The notes: generated by a model not told the origin, from the letters alone. 64,000 bases of DNA from Termitomyces sp. T153 (GCA_018296165.2 JACKQL020000007.1:496001-560000), one strand, 5' to 3'; numbered from the stretch's first letter, positions 12,777 to 23,889 are shown. Made by a program: numbers and translations.

Positions 12777-13370
12777 TCAGCTGGTCTTGATGGGCCTTGG
12801 GGTAGTTGGCCGGTCCACATCAAGAAGCGAGTTCGTATTCTGTGCATGCAAAGCGAGAAGGTAGGAGGTATTGTCAGCGGTGTTCAAAACCTCGCGAATG
12901 GATTTCTCAGCGAGATGGCACACCTAGTTAGTAAACTAGTCAGAGAAAACGAAGTCAGCAGTGAGATGAGAATACCCACTCTGCCGTAGCCTCCGGGTTG
13001 CAAAGCGGAACGGCTCCTTGCAATGGCGTTATGGATGACGTCGTAAGAATACCGCTTCCTGATAAAATAAATCAGATTGAATAAATGTGGAAATGAAGTA
13101 CTACACACAGGATGCTTTCAAGTTCAGTTCTGTTACGAGGATGAAGAAAGAGGTCTGCGCCACCAAGGTAACGATCAAATGCACGGTAAGAAGCACATCC
13201 AGCAACAAGAGTCTCGTTGATTGAAGGATGCTCGGAATCCCAGCTGAACCAATTCTCGCTGGGGAAAAATACACGTCAGCCATGAGCAATCATAGAAGTT
13301 TATGAGACAATTACCTGAGGTAAATGTGTGCGGTCGCTTCAGGTGAATGGGGACCAAGAAATTTGTCCAT
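12777..13370 (-). CDS. Hypothetical protein, small helical, conserved-looking
   Basis: Not a family I can name. The ATG at 13370 gives MDKFLGPHSPEATAHIYL; intron 13259-13314 leads to ENWFSWDSEHPSINETLVAG, then ASYRAFDRYLGGADLFLHPR and ELESIL. Two more introns with good GT..AG ends join this to KRYSYDVIHNAIARSRSAL and PGGYGR, then VCHLAEKSIREVLNTADN and a short C-terminus ending PRPIKTS. Four clean exons with frame maintained across three introns support a real gene of roughly 150 residues. No signal peptide or membrane segment is seen; it is probably a soluble helical protein. It is divergent from AACS, with 411 bp between the start codons. Confidence 0.7.
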
Positions 13371-13781
13371 ATAATGGGCGGATAGGCGAGTAGCAGAGGT
13401 AACGACGTTTACAGTGGGAAGTAGTGATTGAAAGGACAAGGCGGCGGGGGGAAATATATACGTGGCACTATGCTCAGTGATTCAGTGACAGACAAACGTG
13501 AGATGGAACGTGAGATGGAACGAGTGGACAAGCTTTCAAGGTGGTGGTTCGGATTGGAAAAAGACACTCGACAAAAGTTTATCGACTCATAATACAAACG
13601 TGCGACGTCACGCTGTCACGTCGGACCTGAGTACATATTGAGTCACTAATCTCGATCGATCTTTACGGGGTTAGGCGCGTGTCCAGTCTTCTTTCCTTCA
13701 TTACATCTTTCCTTCATTACAAGTGTAATCCGGGGAATTTCTTTAAGATTGTCTTACCACAAATCCGACTCAGTCTCAACC
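13371..13781. promoter_or_regulatory. Divergent intergenic promoter region
   Basis: Shared upstream region of the small minus-strand gene and AACS. It contains a 15-base direct repeat tttccttcattacat/tttccttcattacaa (about 13690-13720), lying about 65-90 bp upstream of the AACS start in a pyrimidine-rich stretch typical of fungal core promoters, and a near repeat of gtgagatggaacgtgagatgg near 13497-13518. Regulatory roles are inference only. Confidence 0.45.
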
Positions 13782-16649
13782 ATGACAATCGAGCTTTTTG
13801 ACGATGAGCCTCTCTACCGGCCTCTCCATCCTGAAGACTCTGCTACCTTTCGTTTTCTAACTCGGGTCAACGCCATTACCGGGTTATCGCTCAAATCATA
13901 CCAAGAGCTGTATTCCTGGTCAATCACCAACATTGATGACTTTTGGAGTGCTGTATGGGATGAGACAAAGATCATCGGCTACAAAGGCGATCATGTCGTA
14001 GATACAACCGCTACCCCGCCACTAAATCCTCTTTGGTTCGCAGTCACAATTAGCGTCTATCTTTGTTGTTACTCTCACACGACACAGGTTTTCCGATGCA
14101 AAGCTCAACTGGGCTGAGAACATGTTGCACTGCAGGTCTGATAAGATAGCTTTGATCCAAGCCAGTCCGTCTAAATTAGAGCCACTCCTTGGCATACTGC
14201 GTGTCGCAAACCTGATGATCAATACACAGCGGAACCAACACCAGAGGATCCTACACCCGAGTTGCGTCAGTGTAGTTATCGGGAATTATTTACTTGGACA
14301 GCCGACTTGGCGTCTGCTCTCCTTCGAAATGGCTTGGAACCCGGTGACCGCGTAGCATCATATGCTTCAAACTGTATAGTGAGCACTTTTCTTAATACAC
14401 CTTCGGAAGACCCTTCCTTGACAGATCCTTGGCTTACATCGAATCTTGGCCACAACGTTAATATTTCCAATTCCAGGAAAACGTGATTGCTTGCTTGGCG
14501 ACCACAGCACTTGGTGGAATCTGGGTGAGTGCGGCTGCCGATTTCGGTCCAGAAGGGGTCATTGAACGGTGAGTCACTCAACATATATAATTTCGTTCCA
14601 CGTTTGTGTCTCTAGAGTCTTACAGATCTTTCACTCAGGTTAGAACAAGTCGAACCAAAGTTCATCTTCGTTGTCGATGCTGTAGTGTAGGTCTGCCCCT
14701 ATCGCAATCTCCTCGGTACTCACACACTGTAGTTACAATGCCAAGGTTCACAGGCATATTCCCAAAGTCACGGTATTGCTTTCTGGTCTCTCGAAAAGGA
14801 AAATGACTCCCTCTAAATTGATCGTCATTCATGCTATACCTCAAAGAGAAGAGCGTGGGGACTGGCTTCCTGGCTGGACTCCATGGGACACATTTCTGGC
14901 AGAGGGCCGCAGTTGTAAACTCGGACGTACACCTTCCGGGGACATAGATTGGGTCAGAGGGTCTTTCAACGCCCCATTATGGATCCTTTTTAGCAGCGGG
15001 ACGACGGGTAAACCCAAGTAAGGAGTCCATTCATGTCAAAATTTGTTCGCTTATTTTATTCATGGTTTACAAGGCCAATCGTGCATCGTGCGGGAGGTAT
15101 GTTATTACAGGCCAAGAAAGAGTTTGCTATATGTGGCGATCTCAAGTCTGAGGACGTGTTCTTCTACTATACAACTACGTGTGTATTGCTTCCGTATTCT
15201 GATCGCTTTCTCATGGGCATGTGAAGAGGGTGGATGATGTGGAACTTCCTTGTGAGCGGCCTCAGCTTGGGGTCGACTCTCGTGTTATACGACGGCAGTC
15301 CTCTGAAGGATCCTGCCTACCTCTGGAGCCTTGTTGACAACCTTGGTATCACTATCTTTGGAACCAGTGCCAAATATATCGATCAACTCGCGGTACTTTC
15401 TTGGAGTAATGTCTTCACTAATTGACAACTCTGATCTCATTCTCCAGAAAGAGTATCGACCTCGTGAACACCATGACCTATCAACCTTACGGCACATCTA
15501 CTCCACAGGTTCTCCATTAGCTCCTCACCTGTTCGACTACGTTTACCGGCACATTCGGAAAGACATTCTTCTAGGATCCATCACAGGTCAGCTAGACACT
15601 TTGTAAGTTGTGTGATCGGGGGTTAACCGTCTTCAAGGGGGTACCGATATATGCTCGTTATTCGCCGGGATGTGTTCGGCGCTTCCCGTCTATCGAGGTG
15701 AAATACAATGTCGTATGTTGGGAATGGCTGTCGAGAGTTTTTCGCCAATTGGGGAACTTTGTGCACCGGGAGAACAAGGAGAATTAGTCTGCGTCAAGCC
15801 TTTCCCTTGCATGCCTTTAGGATTCTGGCCTTTGCCTGGATATGCATCTAAATTAGCTGTTGACGCCGCAATTGTCCGTTATCAACAAGCGTATTTCTCG
15901 GAGTTTGAAGGCGTTTGGTGTAAGTCATTACTTACAGGTGAACATCACTTCCTGAAACGTCGGCTCACCAGATCACGGTGACCACGTCATCATCACACGT
16001 TCGCGAAGTGAGAATGGAGGTGGTTTGATAATGCTTGGCCGCTCTGACGGGGTCTTGTCCGTAATAAACCATTGTCACATTTGGTACAGATAGGCTGACT
16101 GGTTATGCCACAGAAACCCTGGAGGTATTCGCTTTGGATCATCAGAGCTCTACGATGTTCTAGACCTATGCTTCTCGGGACCTGGGGCGGAATATACCAT
16201 CCTAGACGCTCTCGCCGTAGGGCAGAAGATAGACAACGGCATGGATGAACGTGTTATTCTTTTCATCAAATTGCCACCGGAAATCGCGCTCTCCTCAGAC
16301 CTTGAGCACAAGATCAAATTCGCAATTCGTAACAGGAGGAGCCCTCGACATGTGCCCGCCAGGGTTTGTAATCGACGTTTTAAATAATCACACATAGCCC
16401 AACATTAACTCTCGTGGTAGATTATTCAAGTCGCCGATATTCCTTATACCCTGAACGGGAAGCGTGTAGAAGTCCTCGTAAAGAAGGTGAGCCGAGTTTG
16501 TTATGTTGAACAGCTCGAAGTTGGGCTTAACCCTGATTCAGATTATCAACGGTGCTCCACTTACAAGCGTTAACCCCGCAACACTTTCAAATCCAGAATG
16601 TCTCTCATTTTATGCTCAAGTAGAGGCCACATTGCGGCTCGAAGTATGA
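13782..16649 (+). CDS. Acetoacetyl-CoA synthetase
   Basis: Cytosolic ANL-superfamily (acyl-adenylating) enzyme that activates acetoacetate to acetoacetyl-CoA, feeding sterol and fatty acid synthesis. The ATG at 13782 gives MTIELFDDEPLYRP. Visible in order: SYQELYSWSITNIDDFWSAVWD, LNPLWFADAKLNWAENML, LEPGDRVASYASNCIENV, LATTALGGIWVSAAADFG, then the adenylate loop ILFSSGTTGKPKPIVH, YYTTTGWMMWNFLVSGL, LRHIYSTGSPLAPHLFDYV, SITGGTDICSLFAG, WYHGDHV (hinge side), GRSDGVLNPGGIRFGSSELY and IPYTLNGKRVEV with the C-terminal catalytic lysine. Many introns, some directly inside these motifs, splice correctly. The length matches the family (about 670 residues). Well supported. Confidence 0.95.
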
Positions 16650-17020
16650 AATTCAAGGCAGTTGTTTTTATACCTGTTGTTACATACCAATTCAAGGAAT
16701 TCAGAGATCGGGATATCGGATTTGCTTCCGCGATCGTGTCCTGATCGTGCCGCCTTAGTGGTTGAGAGTGTGGCTGTGCACAAGCCTCGAGGTGTTTCTT
16801 ATGTAACCTCATTGCTGCCAAAAACTTTGGGTGGGAGGCCGCCTCCTTCTGCTCAACGTGAACACTATCCTGCGCTGCAGCCTTGCAGGCGCGCCGCATT
16901 GTACAAGACACTCTTGATTGACGGTCCTCACGACACTGACACGCGGCCTGCACATTGAACTCCCATCATCTCACTGTTGCTTCATGGTAACCTCGTGTTT
17001 CGAAATTTTGGTACTTTATC
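16650..17020. other. Intergenic region between AACS and the tetraspan cluster
   Basis: GC-richer than its flanks. Both strands show overlapping open frames of 98-127 codons, but none has the composition of a real protein or an identifiable domain, and the minus-strand frame runs into the AACS 3' coding end. It is best read as AACS 3' UTR plus the promoter of the next gene. Confidence 0.5.
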
Positions 17021-18239
17021 ATGTCTTCAAACACCGCACGAACACATTCACGACCCTCTTCCCCACCGCGCCGTTCGAGAATGCCTTCGATTTTCAACAT
17101 CGTTAGAGCCAGCGTTTACGGTACAATTTGTTCACTTGTTCTATAAAACGATAGGTTGACAAACTGCAGGTGCCGTTGTCCTCTTTACCGTCATTTGCTT
17201 GGCAATGGCAGGCCATTTTCAACATGTTCTGGCTGCTTCTGATCTCAGTGAGCTTTGGAACATCTCCAATCATTAAGTATTCTCAATTTGCCTCGGTAGC
17301 TCGTTTTGTCCCCTTTTCTGTGTTTGTCTGTTCAGCTAGTTTATTTATCTTCTTCGTCCTGTGAGTATTTGGTTTTTTAAGTATAGAGGTACTGGTCTGA
17401 TGGATGTGGCGTCAGACTCGGGCTCAGTCTTCTATTGAAGGAACGCAATCCCGTCAATACCAGGATGGAATTGGCCTCTCTTGGAATTGCAGGGATCTTC
17501 TGGCTGGGTGAGAGTTACTTTGATTGCCACATCACTCAGATTGACCCACATGTTCCAGTTTTGGGAGTTTTCCTTGTAACTTCAGATTCCCAATCAGCTG
17601 ACGTAGAATGCTTCTCTTCCGCGTCGGCTACGCAGCCTTTAGATGATTCTGTTGCGAGCTGTGGGTTACATGATATTATCTTGCTTTCGTAACCTGACGT
17701 TTTACAGTTCACACGGAGCAATACCAGGCAATGTATCGCGTCCTCATGGTGTTTTCGTTGTTTAATGCGGTACTCGGTACGAAGACTGTTTTTCATTAGT
17801 CAGTTGATATCTCACAAGAACCACAGTCGTACTTTTCTGTCTCACACTTCTGTTCTTGGCCATTCGGAAGCACAAAAGTGGCGAAAACCACATGTGGTAT
17901 GGCCCCGTGACGTCTTGTGCATGGTTCAACCGCTATAATACAAGCAATGTGAAGCGTGGTGATAGCAAGTCGTCGAGTATTCTGCCGCTCACCCTTGGCA
18001 CCGAGTCTGGAAGCCGAAAGCGATCTCAAGGAAGGAATCATGGGAGGAGCCCGTACGCTAATGGACGTCCCAGTGGGAGGTCTGATAGCTACGAAAAAGC
18101 TCTTCCTAGCAGGCCCCCAGTGCGACAATACTCGGGTAACTCCGGGCGATCAACACTCATTGGATCGCACTCGACCAATGATTTCGAACGTGGTAATATG
18201 CTCAACCCGAATCTGCCCACACCAGCTCGCCACCGGTGA
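17021..18239 (+). CDS. Four-helix (MARVEL-like) membrane protein, cluster member 1
   Basis: Predicted integral membrane protein of a fungal tetraspan type resembling MARVEL proteins; function unknown. The ATG at 17021 gives MSSNTARTHSRPSSPPRR, then an intron and the first helix YGAVVLFTVICLAMAGHFQHV. After ASDLT come RFVPFSVFVCSASLFIFFVLLGLSLLL (helix 2), KERNPVNTRMELASLGIAGIFWLVLGVFLVTSDS (helix 3), a short Cys-containing loop (ADVECFSS), and HTEQYQAMYRVLMVFSLFNAVLVLLFCLTLLFLAIRKH (helix 4). The cytosolic tail is Ser/Arg-rich and low in complexity (SGRSDSYEKALPSRPP). It heads a tandem set of three related genes on the same strand. Confidence 0.8.
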
Positions 18240-18602
18240 TCGATATCGGAAAGCAGTCCCACATCTGCCGTATTTGTCTTGTATAGCGAATTATTCTATG
18301 GTATGAAATAGACACCGTGCATGTATAGTAACGAAGATCAATCCAGCCCGTGTATTATCGAAGTGGACAGCACATTGCGAGGTTGTAGATTGCGATTGAC
18401 TATACATCAAAGTCAATGTTGTATACCGAGGCGGAGGTCTGCAAACTGCAAACTGCAAACTGCGGAGATATCGCTTTTAACAGAGATGGCACGTGAAGGA
18501 AACCAAATTATACACATAGATGTGGGAAAAGTTTCTTCGCTGTTCGTGTTCGTTCTCCTCATTTTATCGTATTCTACGTAACCCACGCGCTTGACGATCC
18601 AA
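18240..18602. other. Intergenic region between tetraspan genes 1 and 2
   Basis: No gene recognised. Contains the short triplicated word tgcaaac (tgcaaactgcaaactgcaa, about 18439-18460), a microsatellite-like stretch. It presumably holds the 3' UTR of the upstream gene and the promoter of the next. Confidence 0.5.
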
Positions 18603-19731
18603 ATGACCGTGCGCTTTGGGAATTACAGAGTTGGCTTTTACAGTAAGTTGCTCTTAATTCTGTGGCGATTTAACCCGACATTGTACATCCACAGCCGCAG
18701 TATTTCTGCTCTCTGGTCAGTCTTGGATCGCATTTGATCGCTGATAGTGTTTTGTGGGCAACGATTGATACTGGGGTGGCAGCAACTGTATTAGGTCTTG
18801 CAGCTCATTTTGCCAACTTGTTCCTTCCAAGATTGCATCGTGAGTATGGTTGTCTTCAAGAACGTTCGACTGAAGGTATCTTTCCCTGATTGGCAGCCGA
18901 ATTTACAATTTTTTCGCTCGTTGTCCCTTCATTAACGTTACTCGTCTTCCTTGTATCGTGATTCTGAATCTTACCCATTGTGTTTGAGCAATTACTTATG
19001 GCGATTTAAGGATACAATGGGCCCAACCTAGAACAGAGGCGCCTATGCTATTTGTTGTGGGAACACTATGGTTAGGTATGAAGTTGGTTTTGATAGGATG
19101 CTAAATCTGTTCTCAATCTTTTCAAGCTATGGGAGCATGGTCAACGTGAGTTCCTTAGCGCTACATATATCGAATAATAAGTTGAATGTCTTCGGCTATG
19201 CAAGTGACATCATCGGAACGGTACAATGTGATGGCTTAGCTGGTCAACGCACTGCTACAAAAAATGGAGGCAGTGAGTAATTCGCAGTCCGTCATAGGTC
19301 CTTCTCTTGATCAGAGATCATGGTACAGTGTCTGCACAAGTGTTCTGCCATGAAATGAAAGTGATACAGGCATTCTCGTGGATGCTTTTCTGCATTAACG
19401 TGCTTGGTCTCTTCATCCTTTTCCGTTTGGTAAATCTAGGACAAATGTATGGAAGGTTTGATATTTGGCGGGAGCCCATCCGCGGTGAGCTCGTTGATAG
19501 TCATCTTTTGTTGTTTGTAATTATTCAAACTCACATGCAGAGCTTCCATGGTTTGGAGAAGCTCCAGGATTCTATAACACCCATACCCAACAAGGACCAA
19601 TGATGCAGTACCCTGCAGGATACCCCTATGGCCAACAGCCCATGGGTGCAATGCACCCTGGTCGGACCATTGTGATCCAGCCTGGAGTGAATGGGCAACC
19701 GGCCACAGTTACCACAGTTCCTATGCCATGA
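18603..19731 (+). CDS. Four-helix (MARVEL-like) membrane protein, cluster member 2
   Basis: Second tetraspan of the cluster, function unknown. The ATG at 18603 gives MTVRFGNYRVGFYTAVFLLS; the best splice then goes directly to ATVLGLAAHFANLFLPRLH, completing helix 1. Helix 2 is FTIFSLVVPSLTLLVFLVSWAQP, helix 3 APMLFVVGTLWLAMGAW followed by the loop STSDIIGTVQCDGLAGQR, and helix 4 VFCHEMKVIQAFSWMLFCINVLGLFILFRLV. The tail has the conserved-looking FDIWREPIRELPWFGE, then a Pro/Gly/Gln/Tyr-rich segment (QQGPMMQYPAGYPYGQQ) ending VTTVPMP. Cysteines in the second loop could pair. The REPIRELPWFGE block suggests a conserved cytosolic contact. Confidence 0.82.
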
Positions 19732-19982
19732 GATGACCCAGCCACACAATTGCAATGATATCCATCCATGGTTGTACGATTTGATCGACACCGGATACCT
19801 GAAGTTACAGCCCACGTTTACATACATGGTTATGCCTATCTACTATAGTATTCATCTACGTTTCAATGCGCGTGTTAGAAACGTGCTGCGCCTCGTTGCG
19901 CTATCTCACGGATCGATAAAAAGGCACTTAAGATATATCCCCTCCTGATAACATACATAACTTTTTCTGTTCATCGAACACA

Positions 19983-20611
19983 ATGCCGCTTTTTCGTGAT
20001 CATCCTATTCGTTCGATTGCCACAGGTAAGTTTGCGTTTGCTGAGGAAGGTACTGGGACCTATTCTCCATTTGAATAGTCGTCGGAGCTCTTGTCGTCGG
20101 ACATCTGGTGTCAAGACTGACGACCTCATTTCGTGAGATGTCGCCCTACTGCCATCGTGAGTTAACTGACACGCATTTCAGATGCATTCCACCTTACACA
20201 GACGTCGGTGGCCATGCTTTCCATTGCTTCAATGATGTTCCTGTTAGTGCTTGCACAACAGAATCGCACATGCTCCTAGCTGACGAAAACGATAGCGTCA
20301 CAATGCATCACAGGCGTCAAGGAGAGCTTCTATCGCAAACACAAGAGGAAATGGTCCTGATTTGTGGATTTGGATTGTTCTGGATAGGTGAGCCGGTGAA
20401 AGTCCTGTAACATGTGTCAAGCTAATGGTGTAAAGCCACGTTGCTGGCCTGGCGCTCAATGACGCATCGTGCCGTCGATCCGGCCACAGGAGGGGAGCTG
20501 AGCTTCACTTCGGCGTCGCCAAGCAAACAGGGTGCAGGGTATACTGGAGCAATACCTTTCCCATGTTCGAAGGAAGATATTCATTGTGTCATCGAGGACT
20601 GGTTCTACTAG
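19983..20611 (+). pseudogene. Four-helix-type membrane protein, cluster member 3, probably frame-damaged
   Basis: Third gene of the cluster. The ATG at 19983 gives MPLFRDHPIRSIAT, an intron, then VVGALVVGHLVSRLTTSF, a 49-nt intron, and HAFHLTQTSVAMLSIASMMFLLVLAQQNRTCS, which meets an in-frame stop at about 20278. The continuation ADENDSVTMHHRRQGELLSQTQEEMVLICGFGLFWIG is in another frame, and after a clean intron becomes ATLLAWRSMTHRAVDPATG..VIEDWFY. No GT..AG pair that keeps the second helix restores the frame, so a one-base loss near 20272-20278 is the simplest reading. An alternative intron (about 20200-20243) would restore the frame but delete helix 2. Either a recent pseudogene, an assembly error or unusual splicing. 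Confidence 0.55.
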
Positions 20612-20885
20612 TATCACTAGACGTCATTGAATTGTGGCGAGCGGCCCCGGGTCAAAGTCTGTTTTTTGCACTACTTATCAGACGCTAGTCGTCTGTATGC
20701 GAATCATGAAGCAATGCAAGAGGATGTGGAGTGAAGAAGAAGGTTGACACTTGTTACTGTTGGCATCCTAGTAGACCCAAAATGCAATGACCATGACATG
20801 ACACTACCAAATGATCTTTTTCCCTTGTGAAGAGAATGAGCGACAGTCTGTGCCTTTGGCATGGGCCTGTAGCTTTTGCTAAGTC

Positions 20886-21176
20886 CCAGATCCAACATCA
20901 CTTCATTTGGTTAGGTCCTCAATATTCTAACTGAGATTCAGACCCAACCTCACTTTGTTTGGCTAGGTCTTTGTATTTTGTTAACTCAATGCTAAGATCC
21001 AGATCCAACCTCACTTTGTTTGTTAGGTCTTTGTATTCTATTAACTCAATGCTAAGATCCAGACCCAACCTCACTTTGTTTGGTTAGGTCTTTGTATTTT
21101 GTTAACTCCATACTAAGATCCAGACCCAACTTCACTTCATTCAGTGAGGTCTTTGTATTTGGTTCACTAAGTGTTG
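20886..21176. repeat. 61-bp tandem satellite, about five units
   Basis: Units of 60-61 bp begin near 20886, 20939, 21000, 21060 and 21121, each reading cagacccaacctcac, then ttggttaggtctttgtatt, then gttaactcaatgctaagat with substitutions. The outer units are most diverged. It lies in a gene-poor island after the tetraspan cluster; no coding potential runs through the units. Confidence 0.85.
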
Positions 21177-21421
21177 CTTTTATCTTACTATTCAATCTTG
21201 AAATTTTATCTATTACATTATCAACAAAATACTACAATGTCCATTGGTATATATTAGAGAGGCTAAAAATTATAAACCATTAGTACTAACCAAGTAAATA
21301 TTTGAACTGTCACACTTACATTTGTAAACATTCAGAAATATCTATACTACACTATACTCATAGAAGTCAAAGCTTTGATTTATTATCAACAATTGATGTA
21401 TATTTTGAGGCCAAATAACAA

Positions 21422-21490
21422 GGGCTTAATGGTCTAGTAGTATGATTCCTCCTTCAAGGTTCATCTTGCTTTGAGTTGCAAAGCATTGGA
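21422..21490 (+). pseudogene. tRNA-Pro relic (possibly a SINE head)
   Basis: The segment gggctt..tggtctagtagtatgattc matches the 5' half (acceptor plus D arm, including the internal A box) of eukaryotic tRNA-Pro. It is followed by about 14 unrelated bases and then tcttgctttgagttgcaaag, which matches the tRNA-Pro anticodon arm (stem cttgc / gcaa around ttTGAGt, where the normal loop would carry TGG). No acceptable T arm follows. This is therefore a degenerate tRNA or a tRNA-derived short interspersed element, not a working tRNA. The comparison was made from memory of tRNA-Pro sequence; an Infernal or tRNAscan run would decide. Confidence 0.45.
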
Positions 21491-21974
21491 CTTGTAGCCA
21501 GATGTTTGATAAAGTAGATGTATGCATGAACCCATGTGTATGGATCACCTTTGAATGCCCAGTATAAGCACATAAACCCACAGTCTTCTTGCTGTGCTAT
21601 TTGTCCTTTATTGTAGTCCTGATGCAAGAGATGAACGAAATTCTGTGGTGTGTTGATATTGAGTTCAGTGGTATCCACAGTATCCAGTATTGTATGAACG
21701 CAGTAGTTGTATGAACGCAGTAGTCAACACTAGTTTTGTCCTTTTTAGAGCTGCTGATAGAATCATTGATACGTGTGAGGATTTCTTTGAGTTTCTTTGA
21801 GGCTGATGATTTAAGAGTTGATTGTTTGGGAAGAGGCAGAGGGTGAGATTGGAGAAGCAGTAGTGACAAATCTATATAATTCATCAATCTTGTTGCTGAT
21901 GGACATGATATGTGGTCAACAGGTCGGATGTGATCACAGGTTCAACAAGCTCATGTGCTCCGGTGATCATGTGA

Positions 21975-22100
21975 TTGCTAACTTTTGTAACTTTTTAATT
22001 TTTCTGGGATGAGCACGCTTTAATCCTATCCGTACCATAGGAATTCCAAGGATGCTAATTTTTGTGACTTTTTAATTTTTCTGGGATTTGAACCCAGGGC
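21975..22100. repeat. 34-bp direct repeat pair plus T-arm-like hairpin
   Basis: The sequence tgctaacttttgtaacttt followed by ttaatttttctgggat occurs at about 21975 and again, with two changes, at about 22053. The second copy runs into ctgggatttgaacccag, a perfect hairpin with a 7-base loop (complement ctgggttcaaatcccag) that looks like a tRNA T arm or Pol III B box on the minus strand. No matching acceptor or D arm was seen. Confidence 0.55.
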
Positions 22101-22830
22101 TATGTAGATCATTGGTTCAATCCCCGATATTATCCTCATTTCGATGTTTTCTCATCAGAATCTGCAAAACTGATGTTCAAACTCAGAAAAGTTTGCAAAA
22201 CGTGTTTGTTCTGCCTAGAACGTCAGTTTGCAAAATTTCCCCCACCACAAGTGGCGGAGAAGCATGCTGAAGTTGGCCGAGAGCAGATGTGACGCGTTCT
22301 GGAGTGTCCGCATCCATGTCCATCCGTTGAATCAGATCAAGATTACATCACAATAATTGTAAGCCATTGAGAATTGGCTGCAATTCTAGTCGACCTCGAC
22401 ACTTGAATGCATCATCCAGTGCAATTGCAACATTGCTACCGCAATATGGTCTATACTATAGGATATTGAACATCTATCCATTGAATCATGTAGGATTTAC
22501 CAGGTACTCGCCGCTCGCTGGCAGCGGCATCAGAGTATCACACCCTCAAGTTACAGAGCAAATTGCATTACCATCCGATTATAACTCTGCCAATATTGCA
22601 GTAGGGTCTCGGGTACAGGTGAACCTTATAAGATGATAATCGATCTGTTAGCTGAGAAAAGTGCTTACAGATAGTCACGAGTTAGGCTAGTACTAGTCCT
22701 TGTTATCGCCGTCTCGTCTTCTTGTCCTCTTTCTTCACCAATTTCCCTTACTAACAACTTTCACTATGATAAGTCTTCTAGGCTTCCTCGAAATTCGAAG
22801 ACTGATAGATCATCTTTCTTATACGCCAAC
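22101..22830. other. Gene-poor region upstream of UBC8
   Basis: Short open frames only, none with recognisable domains. The last 150 bases are pyrimidine-rich (cgtctcgtcttcttgtcctc) and likely contain the UBC8 promoter and the unresolved 5' exon, with the only nearby ATG at 22767. Confidence 0.5.
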
Positions 22831-23610
22831 TCCAGCAAGCGTCGAATTGAAACCGATGTCATGAAGATGTCTGTTCTACTTCACCCCTCTCGATGTCTTC
22901 TCATTCTCCCACCAGGCTCATGTCCGACTACGAGGTCTCCTTGGTCAATGATAGCATGCAAGAGTTCTACGTCCGTTTCTTTGGCCCGACTGAGAGTGCG
23001 GCGGACATCCTATTGCCGCTTCTGTTGCTCACATCTGTTTCAGCTCCATTCCAAGGCGGGGTTTGGAAGATCCATGTTGAGCTTCCGGATCAATACCCCT
23101 ACAAGTCACCTAGTATTGGATTCATGAATAAGATATTTCACCCTAATATCGATGAACTGTGCGTTACCATTATCTTGCACAGCCTTTTGATGTCTTACGG
23201 TCATGTAGAAGCGGTTCCGTGTGTCTAGACGTGATCAACCAGACGTGGTCACCCATGTTTGGTGAGCGTCATTCGTCTACATATGCCCAATGTACTATCT
23301 AATCAACACAGACATGATCAACATTTTCGAGGTCTTCCTACCCCAATTACTACGCTATCCCAACCCGAATGACCCTCTAAATGGTGAAGCTGCTGCCCTT
23401 CTTATGCGCCACCCTAAGGAGTACGAAACCAAAGTGAAAGGTATGGGGATTTTCGCTGAATAAGCCCGTCATTTCATACAGATTGCAACAATCACAGAAT
23501 ATGTCCAACGATATGCTACAAAGGAGGCTGCAGATGCGTTGACGGATGGCAACGATGAAGACGAAGATGAAGAGATGAGCGACATTGGAAGCATCAGCGA
23601 CAACGAATGA
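22831..23610 (+). CDS. UBC8: Ubiquitin-conjugating enzyme E2, UBC8/UBE2H type
   Basis: E2 enzyme; in yeast Ubc8 works with the GID/CTLH ligase to degrade gluconeogenic enzymes. The coding exon is recognisable from [13 protein letters not shown], then through an intron [26 protein letters not shown], an intron, [39 protein letters not shown], an intron, and [17 protein letters not shown] with the catalytic cysteine. [38 protein letters not shown] and an acidic Ser-rich tail ([16 protein letters not shown]) follow, as in UBE2H. The first few residues and the start codon are not resolved: ATG 22767 does not splice in frame by any obvious GT..AG pair. Confidence 0.92.
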
Positions 23611-23889
23611 TCTCTCACAACGATTTCTTGCTCTCTCCCACTGTTTCCTGCCCACTTATTGTATTTCCCCTCTTTATCGTCCGAGTTACTCGAAGCCTTC
23701 TCAATGTGTCATATATCCTGCATCGTCCTACCACCATCAATCCTTGTACACTCGCATAACATCTGTGTCTCTTATCGTGCCTCCCGGATCACCCATCACC
23801 TGTAATTTCCTGTACCACTCTTACCTGACAAAATAATGCTCAGGCACAATTGCAAACCTCTACAGCATGAGTGTATCAATCAATATATT

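Noticed and set aside
16570..16953. Minus-strand open frame of 127 codons overlapping the AACS 3' end
   Set aside because: It has no recognised domain, overlaps coding sequence of a firm gene and shows arbitrary composition; the opposite-strand frame at 16662-16958 has the same weakness.
21454..21678. Minus-strand frame with a protein-like look (QEDCGFMCLYWAF)
   Set aside because: Short, overlapping the tRNA-like relic, with no start context, exons or family match.
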